Shown in pieces: positions 8,809-18,386 of a stretch of DNA of 64,000 bases. A program made the position numbers and the translations under genes. The first letter of the stretch is position 1, and every line of letters starts with the position of its first letter. Origin of the DNA: Paenibacillus protaetiae (lineage in GTDB: Bacteria; Bacillota; Bacilli; Paenibacillales; Paenibacillaceae). A model generated the notes under the pieces. That model was not told the DNA's origin, ran no database searches, and saw only the letters and a list, made by a program, of their open reading frames with translations. The DNA lies in contig NZ_CP035492.1 in assembly GCF_004135365.1 (NCBI RefSeq), forward strand, positions 3,282,001 to 3,346,000, in the 5' to 3' direction.

Positions 8809-9767
8809 TTACCGCTTCTTGTGAAGCGCAGTCTCCTCGACCAGCTGAACGGCAGTTGTCTCGTCGGTCACAAGCATATGAATCCAGCCGCCTCTTAAAG
8901 CAGCCAGGATGCTTTCGATTTTATGCATGCCGAAAGCCAGTCCAACCACTTGCTCTACCTGCCTCAGCTGCTCCAGCTCCATCCCTATGACTCTGCGGTT
9001 AATAGGATGATTTACAATTCGTCCTTCCCGGTCAATAAACCGGGAGTTGATATCCGCCGCTGTCCCAAGCTGTTTCAGCTGTTGCAGCAATGTCTCGTCC
9101 AAATAGCCAAACCGTTCCATTGTGGACATCCGGTAAGGATTGCCGATGCCTACGATGGCTAGTTTAATTTGCGCTCCTTCCGACATGACCGATTCAATAT
9201 GCGGCAGCCGTATGAGCTGTTCCTTTAACGCTTCGGATTCGACAATAGAGGGGCATACAGCGATTCGCTTCTGCCGCCAAGCTTCTTAGACAGTTCGTAG
9301 GCGATATGATTGGCATGTATCTCCATCCGCTCATGACCGGACCCGCCCACTAGCGGAATGATTTTTACATCTTCTTTTTTATCCAGCGGAAATTCTTTCA
9401 CCGTATGATAAAGTGTATTTCCCCAGGAAACACCAATTTTATCCCCGTTTTTAATCCATTTATGAATAAATCGCGCAGCCGCTTTCCCGACAACGCTTGT
9501 CACATGCTCCTGGTTCAAATCACTGGCAGGAACGATCAGCACCTGTCTTAATCCGTAATGCTGCTCAAGCTTTTGCTCCAATTCCAACGCTTGCGGTGAA
9601 TGATCATGAACGATGATTTCGACAATCCCGTTCTCCCGGGCCTTTTGCAGCAGCTTGGATATTATCGGCCGGGACACGCCTATTTTTTGAGCAATTTGCT
9701 CTTGCGTCCAGGATTGATAGTAATAAAGCTTGCAAATTTGAATCATTAATTCATTGTCGTTATTCAA
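8809..9767 (-). CDS. SorC/DeoR-type sugar-binding regulator, frameshifted
   Basis: Two frames together make one normal SorC-family protein. The upstream piece (9225-9767) has the HTH (WTQEQIAQKIGVSRPIISKLL) and the first half of the sugar-phosphate-binding domain (IGVSWGNTLYHTVKE, VGGSGHERMEIHANHIAYEL). The downstream piece (about 8809-9250, with an internal ATG at 9186) has AIVGIGNP and the DINSRFIDREGR segment. Adding one base at the GGGG run 9250-9253 restores SIVESEALKEQL and joins them. It may be a true pseudogene or a sequence error. It is divergent from the import operon at 9982, which it most likely controls by binding a phosphorylated ligand. Confidence 0.8.
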
Positions 9768-9981
9768 GCGACCACCCTTATTCTTAAGTTGTAATTAACC
9801 TAGCGCTCTATTAAAACTCCATTAGAATTATAGCTCAGCTGTCTAACCGCATGTATAAATTATAGTCAATTTACAAAATTGCTACACCATTCTTACTTTC
9901 TCAAAACATATAAATTTTACAGTTGTAATGCACATGAACAAATGTAACGAAGATCATCATGAGGAACGTGAGGTGAAAACA

Positions 9982-10716
9982 ATGAATGTAACCATACTCG
10001 GATATTGGGGCGGTTATCCGGTGGCAGGCGGTGCAACAGCCGGGTTTCTTATCGAAACCGGGGAAGGGCGAATCTTGCTGGACTGCGGGAGCGGAGTAAT
10101 GAGCAAGCTGGCCGGATATGCAAAGGTGGAGCAGCTGGACGGCGTCATCTTGTCTCATCTTCACTATGATCATATAGCGGATGTCGGCATTCTTCAATAT
10201 GCAGCTGTCGGCGCGCTTCGGGTCGGCAAAATGAAACGGAAGCTTTCCATCTATGCACCGTCTGACCCGGTACAGCTATTCGATACATTGCGCGGGGAGC
10301 ATTCCGAGGTCAGGACCATCGCTCCCGGCGGGCCCGTTACGATGGCTGGCGCAACGATTGAGTTTATTCCCGTTCCCCATACGATTCCATGCTATGCGGT
10401 CAGGATCACGTATCAGGGGAAAACAGTCGTATATTCTGCGGATTCCTCCTATTGCGAGCAATTGATTGATTTTGCGGCTAATGCGGATCTGTTCTTATGC
10501 GAAGCTACCGTATGCGATGGCAGTGTCCATACGACCGGACACGGCCATATGTCGGCACAGCAGGCTGGAATGATTGCCGGTAAAGCTAACGTCAAACGCC
10601 TTGTTCTCGTCCATCTGCCCGGAGACGGCGATTTCGAACGGATGCAGCAATCTGCCAGTCAGGCGTTTGGCGGACCGGTGGAGCTGCCGGATGCATCCTG
10701 CGTATACGCCGTATAA
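9982..10716 (+). CDS. MBL-fold metallohydrolase (RNase Z/YhfI/PhnP-like)
   Basis: The 244-residue protein has the beta-lactamase-fold metal motif SHLHYDH and later ligands in PHTIPCYAV, SADSSYCE and TGHGHMSA. It belongs to the RNase Z-like group that includes YhfI and the cyclic phosphodiesterase PhnP. ATG 9982 is preferred to upstream starts because GAGGTGA lies 7 bases before it. It is the first gene of an operon that continues with a HAD phosphatase and an ABC importer, so cleavage of an imported phosphodiester or cyclic phosphate is a reasonable inference. No direct evidence for the substrate. Confidence 0.85.
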   Translation: MNVTILGYWGGYPVAGGATAGFLIETGEGRILLDCGSGVMSKLAGYAKVEQLDGVILSHLHYDHIADVGILQYAAVGALRVGKMKRKLSIYAPSDPVQLFDTLRGEHSEVRTIAPGGPVTMAGATIEFIPVPHTIPCYAVRITYQGKTVVYSADSSYCEQLIDFAANADLFLCEATVCDGSVHTTGHGHMSAQQAGMIAGKANVKRLVLVHLPGDGDFERMQQSASQAFGGPVELPDASCVYAV

Positions 10717-10795
10717 CGGACAGGCATGCGAATGAGCATCCGGTTCGGAGACCGCATAACCGGCTGTGCGAATGAAGATAAAGGAAGCGAATGTA

Positions 10796-11650
10796 ATGGT
10801 TCAGTTAGTAGCTTTGGATATGGATGGAACATTGCTGAACCGGGACAAGCGGATAACAGCTACGGTGCGTGAGTCGCTTCAAAGGTTCATGCATCAAGGA
10901 GGCCTTCTTACCATTGCCTCCGGCCGTTTTCCGGCATCGGTATGGCTGCATGCGAAGGCGCTTGGCATGAATGCGCCGTTAATTGCGCTGAATGGCGCTG
11001 TTACGCTGGATGCAGCGACTGGCAAGCAGCTGGACGGAACAGCCATGCCGCCCGCGGATGCGGCCATGCTCGTGCGGCATGCGGAGAGAAGAGGAGCTTA
11101 CATTCACCTGTACGGCTGTAATGTGCTGTATGTTAACGAGATCAACGAGATGAACAGCCGCTGGCCGCTCGCTAATGTTGTCGTAGAGGCAGGCAAGCCG
11201 CTTACGGAGGATAATTACAAGGAGCAATCCCGCCTTATTCAGGTGCAGGCTGCTGACGATCTGGCGGCATTGGCACTCTCCGGTGATTCTCCGGTGTATA
11301 AAGCGACCGTCATTAGCGAGGATGAAGCGCTGATTAACGACTTGGTCCGTGAATATACGGGATGGGGCATATTCACGATTACCAGAACCGGCCGGCGCCG
11401 ATTTGATCTGAACGCTTGCGGCGTATCCAAGCGGTCAGCCTTGGAGCAAGTTTCGCGGAGCTGCGCCATACCGCAAGCTCAAGTCGCAGCGATTGGCGAT
11501 TATGACAATGATATTGAAATGCTGGCATGGGCCGGACTTGGCATCGCAATGGGCAATGCAAGCGATCGGGTCAAGCAAGCGGCTAATGTTGTCACAACAA
11601 GCAATGAAGAAGATGGCGTAGCGTATGCCTTTAGCCGTTATTTGATTTAA
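10796..11650 (+). CDS. Cof-type HAD-IIB phosphatase
   Basis: Motif I is DMDGT (Asp8 and Asp10), motif II lies in LTIASGR, and motif IV is GDYDNDIEML. The large cap domain in between is that of the Cof/YidA subfamily, which dephosphorylates sugar phosphates and other small phosphomonoesters. It is 284 residues from the ATG at 10796, chosen over an upstream GTG (10766) because of GGAAG nine bases before. It lies between the MBL hydrolase and the binding-protein gene of the importer. A second HAD gene closes the operon. Confidence 0.9.
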   Translation: MVQLVALDMDGTLLNRDKRITATVRESLQRFMHQGGLLTIASGRFPASVWLHAKALGMNAPLIALNGAVTLDAATGKQLDGTAMPPADAAMLVRHAERRGAYIHLYGCNVLYVNEINEMNSRWPLANVVVEAGKPLTEDNYKEQSRLIQVQAADDLAALALSGDSPVYKATVISEDEALINDLVREYTGWGIFTITRTGRRRFDLNACGVSKRSALEQVSRSCAIPQAQVAAIGDYDNDIEMLAWAGLGIAMGNASDRVKQAANVVTTSNEEDGVAYAFSRYLI

Positions 11651-11685
11651 AACAAAAATAGAGTACAAGGGAGATTGAAACCATA

Positions 11686-12747
11686 ATGAAAACTAAGGCA
11701 GTATTGACACTTGCAGCAGCAACACTGATCTTTACCGGATGCGGCGCTCAAAATAACGGTGGTAACAACACAGCTGACAAAGCAACTGATTCTTCCAATG
11801 CAGTTCAAGCAGCCGACAACAAGGCCGTTTCCGGAAAGCTGGACTTCTACACGTCCGAACCCGAAGAGGATGCAACCAAGCTTATCGCAGCTTTCAACAA
11901 GAAGTTTCCGAATGTTAAGGTTGAAACTTTCCGCTCAGGTACGGAGGAAGTTGTAGCCAAGATTGAGGCCGAGAAGCAAGCCGGCGCCGTTCAAGCCGAT
12001 GTGCTGCTTGCGGCGGATTCGATTACCTTTGAAGGCTTGAAGAAAGAAGATATGCTGCTTTCCTATAAGTCTCCTGAAGCAAGCACTATTCCAGACGATC
12101 TGAAAGATCCGGACGGTACGTATACCGGAACGAAAGTAATGGCTACTGTTCTTGCGATAAATACCGATCAGGTGAAGACGGCGCCGGACTCCTGGAACGT
12201 ACTTAAAGATGAAGCAAGCAAAAACAGCGCGATTATGCCGAGCCCGCTTTATTCCGGCGCGGCTGCATATAACATTGGTGTCTTTTCACGTACGGACGGC
12301 TTTGGCTGGGATTACCTGAAAGGCTTGAAGGATAACGGTATGTCTGTCATTAAAGGAAATGGCGCTGTTATTCAAGCAGTCGCAAGCGGAGAAAAAAATT
12401 ATGGCATGGTCGTTGATTACCTGGTAGCCCGTGAGAAGGCGAATGGCTCCCATATTGATCTTGTTTATCCGAAAGAAGGCGTTCCAATCATTACGGAACC
12501 AATCGGAATCATGAAGGACACGGACAACGCCGCTGCTGCACAAGCATTTGTCGATTTTGTCCTGTCTGAGGATGGCCAGAAGACGGCTGCCGAGATTGGA
12601 TACACGCCAATTCGCGAAGGGGTTACTCCTCCTGCCGGATTGAAGAGCATCTCTGAATTTAATGTGCTGTCCGGGGATCTGGCTACGCTGGCAAGCGCAC
12701 GCGAAGCCGACAAGAAACAATTCACCGATGTGTTCGGAAACGAATGA
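11686..12747 (+). CDS. ABC importer substrate-binding lipoprotein
   Basis: The 353-residue precursor has a lipoprotein signal (basic start, hydrophobic stretch, FTGCG lipobox with Cys near residue 19) and a Ser/Thr/Asn-rich linker. The mature part is a family-1/Fbp-like extracellular binding protein (LDFYTSEPEEDATKLIAAF, VLLAADSITFEGL, YGMVVDYLV). This family carries ferric iron, 2-aminoethylphosphonate, thiamine or phosphorylated solutes. AGGGAG precedes the ATG. Phosphatase neighbours and the SorC regulator favour an organophosphate over iron. It is paralogous in role to the gene at 36818. Confidence 0.9.
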   Translation: MKTKAVLTLAAATLIFTGCGAQNNGGNNTADKATDSSNAVQAADNKAVSGKLDFYTSEPEEDATKLIAAFNKKFPNVKVETFRSGTEEVVAKIEAEKQAGAVQADVLLAADSITFEGLKKEDMLLSYKSPEASTIPDDLKDPDGTYTGTKVMATVLAINTDQVKTAPDSWNVLKDEASKNSAIMPSPLYSGAAAYNIGVFSRTDGFGWDYLKGLKDNGMSVIKGNGAVIQAVASGEKNYGMVVDYLVAREKANGSHIDLVYPKEGVPIITEPIGIMKDTDNAAAAQAFVDFVLSEDGQKTAAEIGYTPIREGVTPPAGLKSISEFNVLSGDLATLASAREADKKQFTDVFGNE

Positions 12748-12762
12748 TTGGAGCGATAACGA

Positions 12763-14520
12763 ATGCCAAGCCGAGAAGTTCTCGGGAGTGCTGTACAGAA
12801 TCGTAAAGGGCGGAATAACCGCCCTTCTTTTCTATCCGGCGCTTCCGTCTATAAGAAAATTGCCGCTGTCACGGGCATGGTCGCCGTTTTATTCTTTTTT
12901 ATACTGCCGCTGTTGAAATTGCTGCTGTTAAGCGTGGATGGCCCGCATGGCTTAACATTCGGCATCTATGCTGAAATGTTAAGCCAATCGCGATTCTGGC
13001 ACATCATGAATCATACATTCGTTGTTGTGATTGGCTCTACTGCTCTGGCCATGGCGTTAGGCCTGCTTGTCGCCTGGTTTATGGCGTATACCGATATTCG
13101 TTATAAGCGTCTGCTTCATCTTGTCATTTTATCATCGTTTGTATTGCCTTCTTACGTCCTGACATTGTCTTGGTCGAGCTTCATGGGCCCTCAAGGCATG
13201 GCGGCTGCATTGCTTCGTCTGCTTCATCCGGGCGCCAAGCCTTGGAGCATGTATAGCATGGGCGGCATTGTATTCGTCATGGGTATTCATCATTTTCCGC
13301 TAGTGTATATGTTTACTGCGAATGTGCTTAAAAAAATCCCGAGGGATTTGGAGTGGGCGTCGAGAGCGAGCGGAGCCGGCAAATTTAAAACGTTCAGGAG
13401 AGTAACGCTCCCGCTAGCGCTTCCCGGTATTACAGCAGGCGGACTGCTTGTCTTTCTGGCCACACTGGATAATTTCGGCATCCCTGCTTTTCTGGGAACA
13501 CCGGTCAATATTAGTGTATTAAGCACTTATATTTATGAAGAAATCATTGGCTTTGGTCCTTCGGCTTTCGCCAGAGGAGCATCGCTTTCCGTTATATTAG
13601 GCATTATTGCTTTAGTCGGCACATGGCTGCAGTGGCTGTCGGTCCGCAAAAGCAAAACATCGGATACCGTTCTAGTTGATGAAACGCCGCGTTACCGGCT
13701 GGGCAAGTCCCGCTTGTGGCTTAGCATAATCATTTGGCTTATGCTGGTTGGCATAACGATTGTTCCTTTATTTTCGATGATCTCGCTTTCTTTGAGAACT
13801 TCTTACGGGGCTTCATTTAGCTTGAAGCACATCTCTTTCAAAAACTATCATTATATTTTGTTCGATAATCCGAAAATATGGCAGGCGATTCAAAACAGCT
13901 TTATTTTATCACTGGTTACGCTCATTATTTGTCTGATTATAGGCACTTTATTTGCTTATGTTCGTGTCCGGAAGCCATCCAAGCTGTACAAAACCGCAGA
14001 ACTTATCGTTTCAATTCCGTATACGCTGCCAGGCATTGTATTCGCATTATCAATGATACTTGTCTGGATGGAACCAATTCCAGGCTGGAATCCCGGCATT
14101 TACGGCACGACGACGATCTTGTTTATCGCTTATATTTGCCGGTTTCTCATATTGCAGATCAGAGCCGGGGTTACCGCCTTTTTGCAGGTCGATGAGTCTG
14201 TAGAAGAAGCAGCCCGGATATCGGGAGCTGGCCCTTGGAAAAAGTGGCATGCCATATTGCTGCCATTGCTGCTTCCGGGACTGCTCAGCGGCGCATTCCT
14301 AGTTTTTCTAACTGCGCTGACGGAACTTACCGTATCCGCAATGCTGTATTCATCGGGATCGCAAACGATTGGCGTCATGATATTCAGCTTTGAGCAAGCG
14401 GGCAATACGTTATATTCGACTGCAATGTCAAGTCTGATTGTATTGCTTATAGTCGTTGGAGCGGGACTGCTGCAGCTGATCCAGCTGCTAATGGGTCGCA
14501 AGAAAGGAGTTCAATTATGA
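12763..14520 (+). CDS. Two-domain ABC transporter permease (FbpB/PhnU-V type)
   Basis: One 585-residue membrane protein carries both permease halves, each with about six helices and its own EAA loop: ASGAGKFKTFRRVTLPLALPGI in the first half (about residues 200-220) and AARISGAGPWKKWHAILLPL in the second (about 485-505). That fusion is typical of iron/thiamine/phosphonate-type importers. GGAG lies nine bases before the ATG. It follows the binding protein by 15 bases and overlaps the ATPase gene by 4 bases, so the complex is translated together. Confidence 0.93.
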   Translation: MPSREVLGSAVQNRKGRNNRPSFLSGASVYKKIAAVTGMVAVLFFFILPLLKLLLLSVDGPHGLTFGIYAEMLSQSRFWHIMNHTFVVVIGSTALAMALGLLVAWFMAYTDIRYKRLLHLVILSSFVLPSYVLTLSWSSFMGPQGMAAALLRLLHPGAKPWSMYSMGGIVFVMGIHHFPLVYMFTANVLKKIPRDLEWASRASGAGKFKTFRRVTLPLALPGITAGGLLVFLATLDNFGIPAFLGTPVNISVLSTYIYEEIIGFGPSAFARGASLSVILGIIALVGTWLQWLSVRKSKTSDTVLVDETPRYRLGKSRLWLSIIIWLMLVGITIVPLFSMISLSLRTSYGASFSLKHISFKNYHYILFDNPKIWQAIQNSFILSLVTLIICLIIGTLFAYVRVRKPSKLYKTAELIVSIPYTLPGIVFALSMILVWMEPIPGWNPGIYGTTTILFIAYICRFLILQIRAGVTAFLQVDESVEEAARISGAGPWKKWHAILLPLLLPGLLSGAFLVFLTALTELTVSAMLYSSGSQTIGVMIFSFEQAGNTLYSTAMSSLIVLLIVVGAGLLQLIQLLMGRKKGVQL

Positions 14521-15581
14521 GCATTCAACTGAAACAAATCAACAAGTCGTTTGGCAGCTTCCAGGCGCTTAGCGCGGTCAATCTGACGATTGAGGACGGG
14601 GAATTTGTTGCTATTCTCGGACCGTCAGGTTGTGGCAAAACGACACTGCTGCGCATGCTGGCAGGCTTTGAGAAGCCCACTTCCGGAGAAATTATTATAA
14701 ACGGCGAGATAGCCGCAAGCGAAGCGGTCTTAACGCCGCCTGAAAGACGCCGCATCGGCATGGTGTTTCAAAACTTCGCCCTTTGGCCGCATATGACCGT
14801 GTACGAGCATGTCCGGTTTCCTATAAGGACGCATAAGGAAACGCCTAAAGCTATTCGTGATCATGAGGCTGAACGTGTGCAGGACGTATTGGAGCTTGTT
14901 GGGCTTTCGCATCTATCCGGGCGAATGCCGCATGAACTTTCCGGCGGGCAGAAACAGCGTGTTGCCATTGCGAGGGCTATTGCCTCTGAGCCCTCTCTGC
15001 TATTGATGGATGAGCCGCTGAGCAGCCTGGACGCGATGTTGCGTATGGATTTGCGCCGCGAGATTCAGGCTGTTCACCGGAAGACAAAATCAGCCATCGT
15101 ATACGTTACACATGATCAAGAAGAAGCGCTTGCCATGGCAGACCGGATTATTGTGATGAAGAATGGGCAGATCGAGCAGGCGGGAACGCCGCAAGACATC
15201 TATTTGCGTCCGCAAACGGAATTTGTGGCGAAATTCGTCTCCAAATCCAATCTTGTGCGCGGGCAATGGGTCAAAGAGGGCTTCCTGCCGGAAGGGGCAG
15301 ACAATGGCGTATGCTGGAGAGGTGAACAGGTAGCGGAATCATTCAGGGAAAATCAGCGGTATCCGGTGCGGCCGGATCAGTTCCAAATCCATGCAGGCGC
15401 AGCCGGCGGGCTGCAAGGCATAGTCATGAATGTGCAATTTCAAGGCAAAGCGTATATCTATGATATTTATTCCGCCGGGCAGCAATTTGAAGTCGTTTCT
15501 CCGCTTTCTTTTCAGTTAAACGACAAAGTATCCTTGTCGGTGCCTGTTCAGGAAACCGTACAGGAGCTGCACTATGCATAA
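14517..15581 (+). CDS. ABC transporter ATP-binding protein
   Basis: The 354 residues have Walker A GPSGCGKTT (35-43), the ELSGGQKQR signature, Walker B LLLMDEP followed by LSSLDA, and the switch His in VTHDQEEAL. A C-terminal TOBE-like domain of about 120 residues follows, as in PotA/FbpC-type importers. The start ATG overlaps the permease stop (ATGA). GAAAGGAG lies just upstream. It powers the permease at 12763. Confidence 0.95.
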   Translation: MSIQLKQINKSFGSFQALSAVNLTIEDGEFVAILGPSGCGKTTLLRMLAGFEKPTSGEIIINGEIAASEAVLTPPERRRIGMVFQNFALWPHMTVYEHVRFPIRTHKETPKAIRDHEAERVQDVLELVGLSHLSGRMPHELSGGQKQRVAIARAIASEPSLLLMDEPLSSLDAMLRMDLRREIQAVHRKTKSAIVYVTHDQEEALAMADRIIVMKNGQIEQAGTPQDIYLRPQTEFVAKFVSKSNLVRGQWVKEGFLPEGADNGVCWRGEQVAESFRENQRYPVRPDQFQIHAGAAGGLQGIVMNVQFQGKAYIYDIYSAGQQFEVVSPLSFQLNDKVSLSVPVQETVQELHYA

Positions 15582-16380
15582 GGATGCTGCAGCCGGCGGG
15601 ATGACCAAACGTATCGTCTTCTTCGATATCGACGGCACTTTACTGGATCGGAACAAGCAGCTCCCTTTATCAGCATCGGCTGCTGTCCGGCAGCTGCAGT
15701 CAGCGGGCCATGATGTTGTACTGGCCACAGGGCGTTCGCCCTTTATGCTGGCAGATGTGGCAAGAGAGCTGAACATCCGCTCCTATGTGGGGTTTAATGG
15801 TCAATATGTCGTATGGCATGGCGAGCTTATTTATTGCAATCCGTTCGCGCCGGATGATTTGCACCGGTTATCCGCCTTTGCGGAACGAAACCGTCATCCG
15901 CTTGTTTATTTGGACCATCAAGACATGCGCAGCAGCATCGACAACCATCTTGATGTGGAGACCTGTTTCCGTTCTTTGTGCTATAGGCAGCCTGCATATG
16001 ATCCGCAATTTTACCGGAACCGCGATATTTATCAGACAATGCTTTTTTGCAGGGAAGGAGAGGATGAGGCATACAGAAGGGCTTTCCCTGAGCTGCAATT
16101 CGTTCGCTGGCATCCATTATCTCTCGATATATTGCCGGGTGGAGGTTCGAAGGCTAACGGCATCAAGCATATGCTGCATCGGCTTGGGCATCATCCGCAG
16201 GATGCGTACGCTTTTGGGGACAATCTGAACGATATGGAGATGCTCGGGTATATTGGAAACAGCGTAGCAATGGGCAATGCACCTGACGAAGTGAAACGGA
16301 TTGCCCGTTATGTAACGCCAGAGGCCGATCAGCATGGCATTGCCCGCGGTTTACGTATGGTTGGTCTGCTGCCCGAATAA
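15574..16380 (+). CDS. Cof-type HAD-IIB phosphatase (second in operon)
   Basis: The motifs are FDIDGT (Asp18, Asp20), VLATGRSP and GDNLNDMEML, with the Cof cap between. It is distinct in sequence from the HAD gene at 10796. The start overlaps the ATPase stop by 8 bases; AGGAG seven bases upstream supports ATG 15574, although ATG 15601 aligns better with relatives. As last gene of the import operon it probably removes phosphate from the imported compound or its breakdown product. After it, CCCCGT/ACGGGG at about 16415-16435 forms a hairpin without a U-run. Confidence 0.9.
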   Translation: MHKDAAAGGMTKRIVFFDIDGTLLDRNKQLPLSASAAVRQLQSAGHDVVLATGRSPFMLADVARELNIRSYVGFNGQYVVWHGELIYCNPFAPDDLHRLSAFAERNRHPLVYLDHQDMRSSIDNHLDVETCFRSLCYRQPAYDPQFYRNRDIYQTMLFCREGEDEAYRRAFPELQFVRWHPLSLDILPGGGSKANGIKHMLHRLGHHPQDAYAFGDNLNDMEMLGYIGNSVAMGNAPDEVKRIARYVTPEADQHGIARGLRMVGLLPE

Positions 16381-16492
16381 ATAAAGCCGGCACCATAGAC
16401 AGGCGATGATCCCCGTCCCGATAACGGGGTCAGTCCCGCGCAGGCGGCGGCCACATGGAAGTAAGGGCTTCACCCTATAGTTTAAGCCTTAG

Positions 16493-17434
16493 TTAAATTA
16501 TGGAGATGACGATTTTGCCGCGCGTCCGGCGGCTTTCGCTTTTTAGGTGCGCGTTAGCCGTCTCTTCCAGCGGGAATATCGAGTCGATCTCTACATTCAG
16601 CTGTCCGCTGTCCACCAGCTGCGATAATTCCTGCAAATAAACCGGGGCGATCGGCGGATACTGTACTTGTTGGACGATAACCGACGCTTTCTCCGCTTGC
16701 TCGGACGAGTAGCTTCCCCATGCAATGGGCACGAGCCGTCCGCCGGGCTTTAGCGTGTCCAGAAGCCAGCTCCCTTGATCTCCGCCGGCCGTATCAAGGA
16801 CAAGATCTGCTATCCGTACCATGTCCGGCGGCAGCACAGCCGTATAGTCTACGAACCGGTCGACGCCCAGCCGATCAAGGAAAGTTTTGTTCCGGGCGGA
16901 GGCGGCTCCAATGACGGCGGCTCCTTTCCACCGGGCCAACTGAACGGCCAGGTGACCGACGCCTCCGGCGGCACCGTTGATCAGCACGGTATGGCCGGCC
17001 TCCAGCTTCCCTTGGATGAACAGCGCATGCCAAGCGGTGAAGCCGGACTGGGGTAAAGCTGCCGCTTGAACGAAATCGGCTGAACGGGGCTTCAGCGCCA
17101 AATGGCCAGCCGGCACGGCGACATATTCCGCGCAGCCCCCGCTGTTGGCGGTCATGCCGTATACGGCGTCGCCTTGCTTCAAGCCGGTGACTCCTTCACC
17201 CACGCTCGCCACAACTCCGGATATGTCCCAACCAGGCGTATAAGGCAGCTCAAACCGGTCGCCGGCCAAGCCCGAGCGGATCTGCCAATCGCCAGGATTA
17301 ACACCGGCGGCATGAACGCGGACGACGACCTCTCCTTCGGCGGCTTTCGGTACGGTGACCTGTTCCAAACGCAGCACATCTGGCCCTCCGTAGGTATGGT
17401 AGCGGATCGCTTTCATCGTTTTAGGCATTTCCAT
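16493..17434 (-). CDS. NADP-dependent quinone oxidoreductase-like (zinc-free MDR)
   Basis: This 313-residue medium-chain reductase has the GroES-like N-terminal half (MKAIRYHTYGGPDVLRLE, GVNPGDWQIRSG) and the Rossmann motif AAGGVGHLAVQLARWKG. Residues that bind zinc in alcohol dehydrogenases are absent, so it belongs to the quinone oxidoreductase group. AAGGAGGG lies 8 bases before the ATG. It is divergent from a TetR gene with a 9-bp inverted repeat between them, the usual layout for an inducible electrophile or quinone detoxifying enzyme. Confidence 0.92.
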   Translation of the reverse strand: MEMPKTMKAIRYHTYGGPDVLRLEQVTVPKAAEGEVVVRVHAAGVNPGDWQIRSGLAGDRFELPYTPGWDISGVVASVGEGVTGLKQGDAVYGMTANSGGCAEYVAVPAGHLALKPRSADFVQAAALPQSGFTAWHALFIQGKLEAGHTVLINGAAGGVGHLAVQLARWKGAAVIGAASARNKTFLDRLGVDRFVDYTAVLPPDMVRIADLVLDTAGGDQGSWLLDTLKPGGRLVPIAWGSYSSEQAEKASVIVQQVQYPPIAPVYLQELSQLVDSGQLNVEIDSIFPLEETANAHLKSESRRTRGKIVISII

Positions 17435-17541
17435 CGCGATATCCCTCCTTCATTTCATTGAATAATCTGACTTTTTTCAGTACAATAGTAGGCAAATTAG
17501 CGGATCAACACAACGGACAGTCATGCCTGAATGCCGGTTAC

Positions 17542-17565
17542 CCGACAAAACGGCTATTTTGTCGG
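17542..17565. promoter_or_regulatory. Candidate TetR operator
   Basis: CCGACAAAA and TTTTGTCGG form a perfect 9-bp inverted repeat around CGGCTA, in the 248-bp gap between the divergent reductase and TetR genes. Position and symmetry fit a TetR operator controlling both genes. A short GGAGCTGCCGGAACTGCC direct-repeat-like stretch follows it. Confidence 0.45.
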
Positions 17566-17682
17566 AGCTGCCGGAACTGCCGGAGCTGACGGGAAATTAT
17601 TGCCGAATTGCCGCCGGAAGAGACGTTTATCAGGGTTGTTCCGTTCCCTATACCGGGGGACGTCAAACTCAGAGGATAGGGC

Positions 17683-18279
17683 GTGCGCGTAATGGACAAT
17701 GAAAAAAATAAAGCCGATAGACGGCGGATCCGTTCACATCGGCTGTTAAAGCAGTCGTTCGAGCAGTTAATGCGGGAGAAAGGGTTTACCGCGATGACCA
17801 TCCAGGATATCGCCGATCGGGCGGATGTGCACCGGGGGACATTTTATGCCCATTTTCCGGACAAATTCGCGCTGCTGGAGCAGTCCATCCGCGATAAGTT
17901 CCGCCACGTGCTGGAACGGCAGCTCCCGCCGGATTCCGGCTGGCATCCTGAGTCGATGCGCGTTCTGGTCCGAACGGTGCTGGAACACGTGCGGTCGCTG
18001 TATGGCCGCTGCAGTCCGGTCGACACCGTCGACCCGCTGTTCGAGCGATCGGTACGCCACGAGCTTACCGATCTGCTGCGGCACTGGCTTCGGGAGCTGC
18101 AAGCAGCCCGGGCCGGCTGGCAGGCTCCTGTTGATACGATGGCGCTTATGGCAAGTTGGGCGATTTTTGGTGCGGCGGTTGAATGGAGCAAAGGCAGCGA
18201 AAACATCAGCGTGGACGAGATGACCGACCGGGTACTGACGGTATTAACCGAAGGGGCTAAAATGGGATTCCATGCATAA
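17683..18279 (+). CDS. TetR/AcrR family regulator
   Basis: The protein has 198 residues. The N-terminal HTH is clear: LKQSFEQLMREKGFTAMTIQ, then DIADRADVHRGTFYAHFPDK. The C-terminal half is a helical ligand-binding domain of the TetR_C_33-like sort. Start: GTG 17683 with GAGG seven bases upstream; ATG 17692 is the alternative. It is divergent from the quinone oxidoreductase gene and probably represses it. Confidence 0.92.
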   Translation: MRVMDNEKNKADRRRIRSHRLLKQSFEQLMREKGFTAMTIQDIADRADVHRGTFYAHFPDKFALLEQSIRDKFRHVLERQLPPDSGWHPESMRVLVRTVLEHVRSLYGRCSPVDTVDPLFERSVRHELTDLLRHWLRELQAARAGWQAPVDTMALMASWAIFGAAVEWSKGSENISVDEMTDRVLTVLTEGAKMGFHA

Positions 18280-18386
18280 GGGATCGCCGACATCATCCGG
18301 GCGTTTATTCTGCTTAAGGGATTGCTTGCCGGCTCCGCGGCAAACGGTATGATTGGCTGGCAGGCTGCAAGTTTCATTCACAAACT

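Noticed and set aside
11686-15581. Simple ferric-iron uptake operon
   Set aside because: The permease and ATPase types allow it, but phosphatases and a sugar-phosphate-type regulator in the same unit fit iron poorly; left open.
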